A program made the position numbers and the translations under genes. From Alphaproteobacteria bacterium (GTDB taxonomy: Bacteria; Pseudomonadota; Alphaproteobacteria; Micavibrionales; UBA2020): a DNA stretch of 5,991 bases. The DNA lies in NCBI GenBank assembly GCA_029266795.1, contig JAQSWE010000172.1, positions 1 through 5,991 on the forward strand, written 5' to 3'. Below are positions 5,309 to 5,991 of the stretch, piece by piece (positions within the stretch are counted from its first letter, which is position 1; the number at the start of each line of letters is the position of its first letter). The notes beneath the pieces are model-generated. The model did not search any database. It was not told the DNA's origin and saw only the letters and a list, made by a program, of their open reading frames with translations.

Positions 5309-5764
5309 TTACGGGTGCGGGAATTGGCTGGTTTGGCGAAGGGCTTCGGACAACACCATCGAACTTGCGACCGCGACGTTCAGCGAGCGCACGCCTGCCG
5401 CCATCGGGATGGTGATGCGGGCGGAGCATTCATTGTGGACGTCATCCGGCACGCCCGCGCTTTCGCGGCCGGCCAGCAAAACATCATCGTGCGAAAATTT
5501 GAAATCCAGAAAAGACTGGTCGGTTTTCGTCGTCAGCAGGACGATGCGTTTTCCCGCATGGGCGGTTTTAAAGCTTTCCCAGTTCATATGCCGTACCATA
5601 TCGAGGTGCTCGATATAATCCATGCCTGCGCGCTTCAGGTTTTTGTCACTCAGTAAAAACCCGCAGGGCTCGATAATATCGAGCGCGACATTCAGGCAGG
5701 CGCAAAGCCGCATCAGCGTGCCGGTGTTTTGCGGGATATCGGGCTGGTATAACGCCAGTCTCAT
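5309..5764 (-). CDS. trmL: tRNA (cytidine(34)-2'-O)-methyltransferase TrmL
   Basis: A SPOUT-class methyltransferase that uses S-adenosylmethionine to methylate the 2'-O of the wobble nucleotide (C34 or cmnm5U34) of leucine tRNAs in E. coli. The 151 residues fit the single-domain family (E. coli TrmL is 157). Motif 1 is QPDIPQNTGTLMRLCA (7-22) with the conserved Asn13; LSDKNLKRAGMDY (38-50) follows; motif 2 is LLAGRESAGVPDDVH (96-110), forming part of the knotted cofactor pocket; motif 3 is IPMAAGVRSLNVAVASSMVL (119-138). The ATG at 5764 has GGTGA nine bases upstream on the minus strand. It is followed on the same strand by hemF, a pairing I recall from other alphaproteobacteria. It is divergent from the TraX-like gene, separated by 56 bases. 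Confidence 0.96.
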   Translation of the reverse strand: MRLALYQPDIPQNTGTLMRLCACLNVALDIIEPCGFLLSDKNLKRAGMDYIEHLDMVRHMNWESFKTAHAGKRIVLLTTKTDQSFLDFKFSHDDVLLAGRESAGVPDDVHNECSARITIPMAAGVRSLNVAVASSMVLSEALRQTSQFPHP

Positions 5765-5770
5765 GTGTAT

Positions 5771-5799
5771 TTGTCACCGCGATTGTTTAATGCCATTAT
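5771..5799 (+). promoter_or_regulatory. probable promoter for the TraX-like gene
   Basis: TTGTCA (5771-5776, five of six matches) is 17 bases from CATTAT (5794-5799, four of six), and the -10 is preceded by TG one base upstream, an extended -10. Transcription would begin near 5806, just before the ribosome site. The -35 overlaps the trmL ribosome site on the other strand. Confidence 0.45.
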
Positions 5800-5809
5800 C
5801 GACCATAAC

Positions 5810-5816
5810 GGAAGAG
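5810..5816 (+). promoter_or_regulatory. ribosome binding site of the TraX-like gene
   Basis: GGAAGAG lies four bases before the ATG at 5821, with its GGA core at eight bases. It supports that start over the second in-frame ATG at 5833, which has no separate site at suitable spacing. Confidence 0.6.
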
Positions 5817-5820
5817 ACCC

Positions 5821-5991
5821 ATGAAATACAGGATGGCATCATACGAACTCTATGCGCTGGCGGTGGCGGCGTTTTTGATCGACCATGTGGGGCTGTATTT
5901 ATATGACGATAACCTGTGGTTTCGCGTGTTCCGCATGTTCGCGCTGGTCTGGTTTATCCCGACGGGATACAACGCGGGGCGCAAATCCGAT
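5821..5991 (+). CDS. TraX-like membrane protein (5' part, cut by the window edge)
   Basis: The first 57 codons of an open frame that runs off the right end. After a short polar start, a hydrophobic helix AVAAFLIDHVGLYLY (14-28) contains the IDHVG signature seen at the start of TraX-family proteins. It is followed by a short loop (DDNLW) and the family-like RVFRMFALVWFIPTGY (35-50), where TraX proteins have a similar Arg-rich entry to the second helix. TraX acetylates F-pilin in conjugative plasmids, but chromosomal relatives are common and mostly uncharacterised, so no conjugation role is implied. The start is supported by GGAAGAG upstream and a plausible promoter. The assignment rests on a short N-terminal resemblance only. 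Confidence 0.6.
   Translation, partial: MKYRMASYELYALAVAAFLIDHVGLYLYDDNLWFRVFRMFALVWFIPTGYNAGRKSD

Noticed and set aside
4916..5656. Open frame on the + strand opposite hemF and trmL
   Set aside because: It spans the antisense of two firmly identified genes plus their gap; the composition is that of an antisense shadow.

Overview
The window looks like chromosomal DNA of an alphaproteobacterium. It is GC-rich, with G or C at most third codon positions. The NUDIX-CCA transferase pair and the trmL-hemF pair are arrangements I recall from alphaproteobacterial chromosomes. The one AT-rich divergent regulatory region also carries a perfect TTAA-N7-TTAA motif, the binding pattern of the alphaproteobacterial cell-cycle regulator CtrA. 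I cannot name a genus. There is no rRNA, tRNA, CRISPR array, insertion sequence or phage signature.

Layout. (1) 31-2001, + strand: a NudL-type NUDIX hydrolase (probable CoA pyrophosphatase) is followed after 6 bases by a CCA tRNA nucleotidyltransferase, probably as one operon that began upstream of the window. (2) 2002-2203: a gene-free stretch with a strong intrinsic terminator that serves the minus-strand genes from the right. (3) 2204-3669, - strand: a two-gene unit of a 70-residue unknown protein and a 418-residue HD-fold protein, coupled by an ATGA overlap. The large protein carries an almost complete active-site pattern of class I (eukaryotic PDE-like) cyclic nucleotide phosphodiesterases, which is uncommon in bacteria. 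(4) 3670-3875: an AT-rich divergent control region with -10 hexamers facing both ways, a CtrA-like box and a leader hairpin. (5) 3876-4310, + strand: a small multi-pass membrane protein of unknown function. (6) 4307-5764, - strand: trmL (tRNA wobble 2'-O-methyltransferase) and then hemF (oxygen-dependent coproporphyrinogen III oxidase). They are separated by a probable terminator and a probable hemF promoter. (7) From 5821, + strand: the first 57 codons of a TraX-like membrane protein, cut by the window edge.

How it fits together. Most genes are housekeeping: nucleotide and CoA turnover, tRNA 3' end maturation, tRNA wobble modification and haem synthesis. The unusual part is the central divergent locus. 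There, a phosphodiesterase-like enzyme with a small co-translated partner and a small membrane protein face each other across one control region that may be under cell-cycle (CtrA) control. Any joint function is inference; the sequence shows the motifs and the arrangement only.
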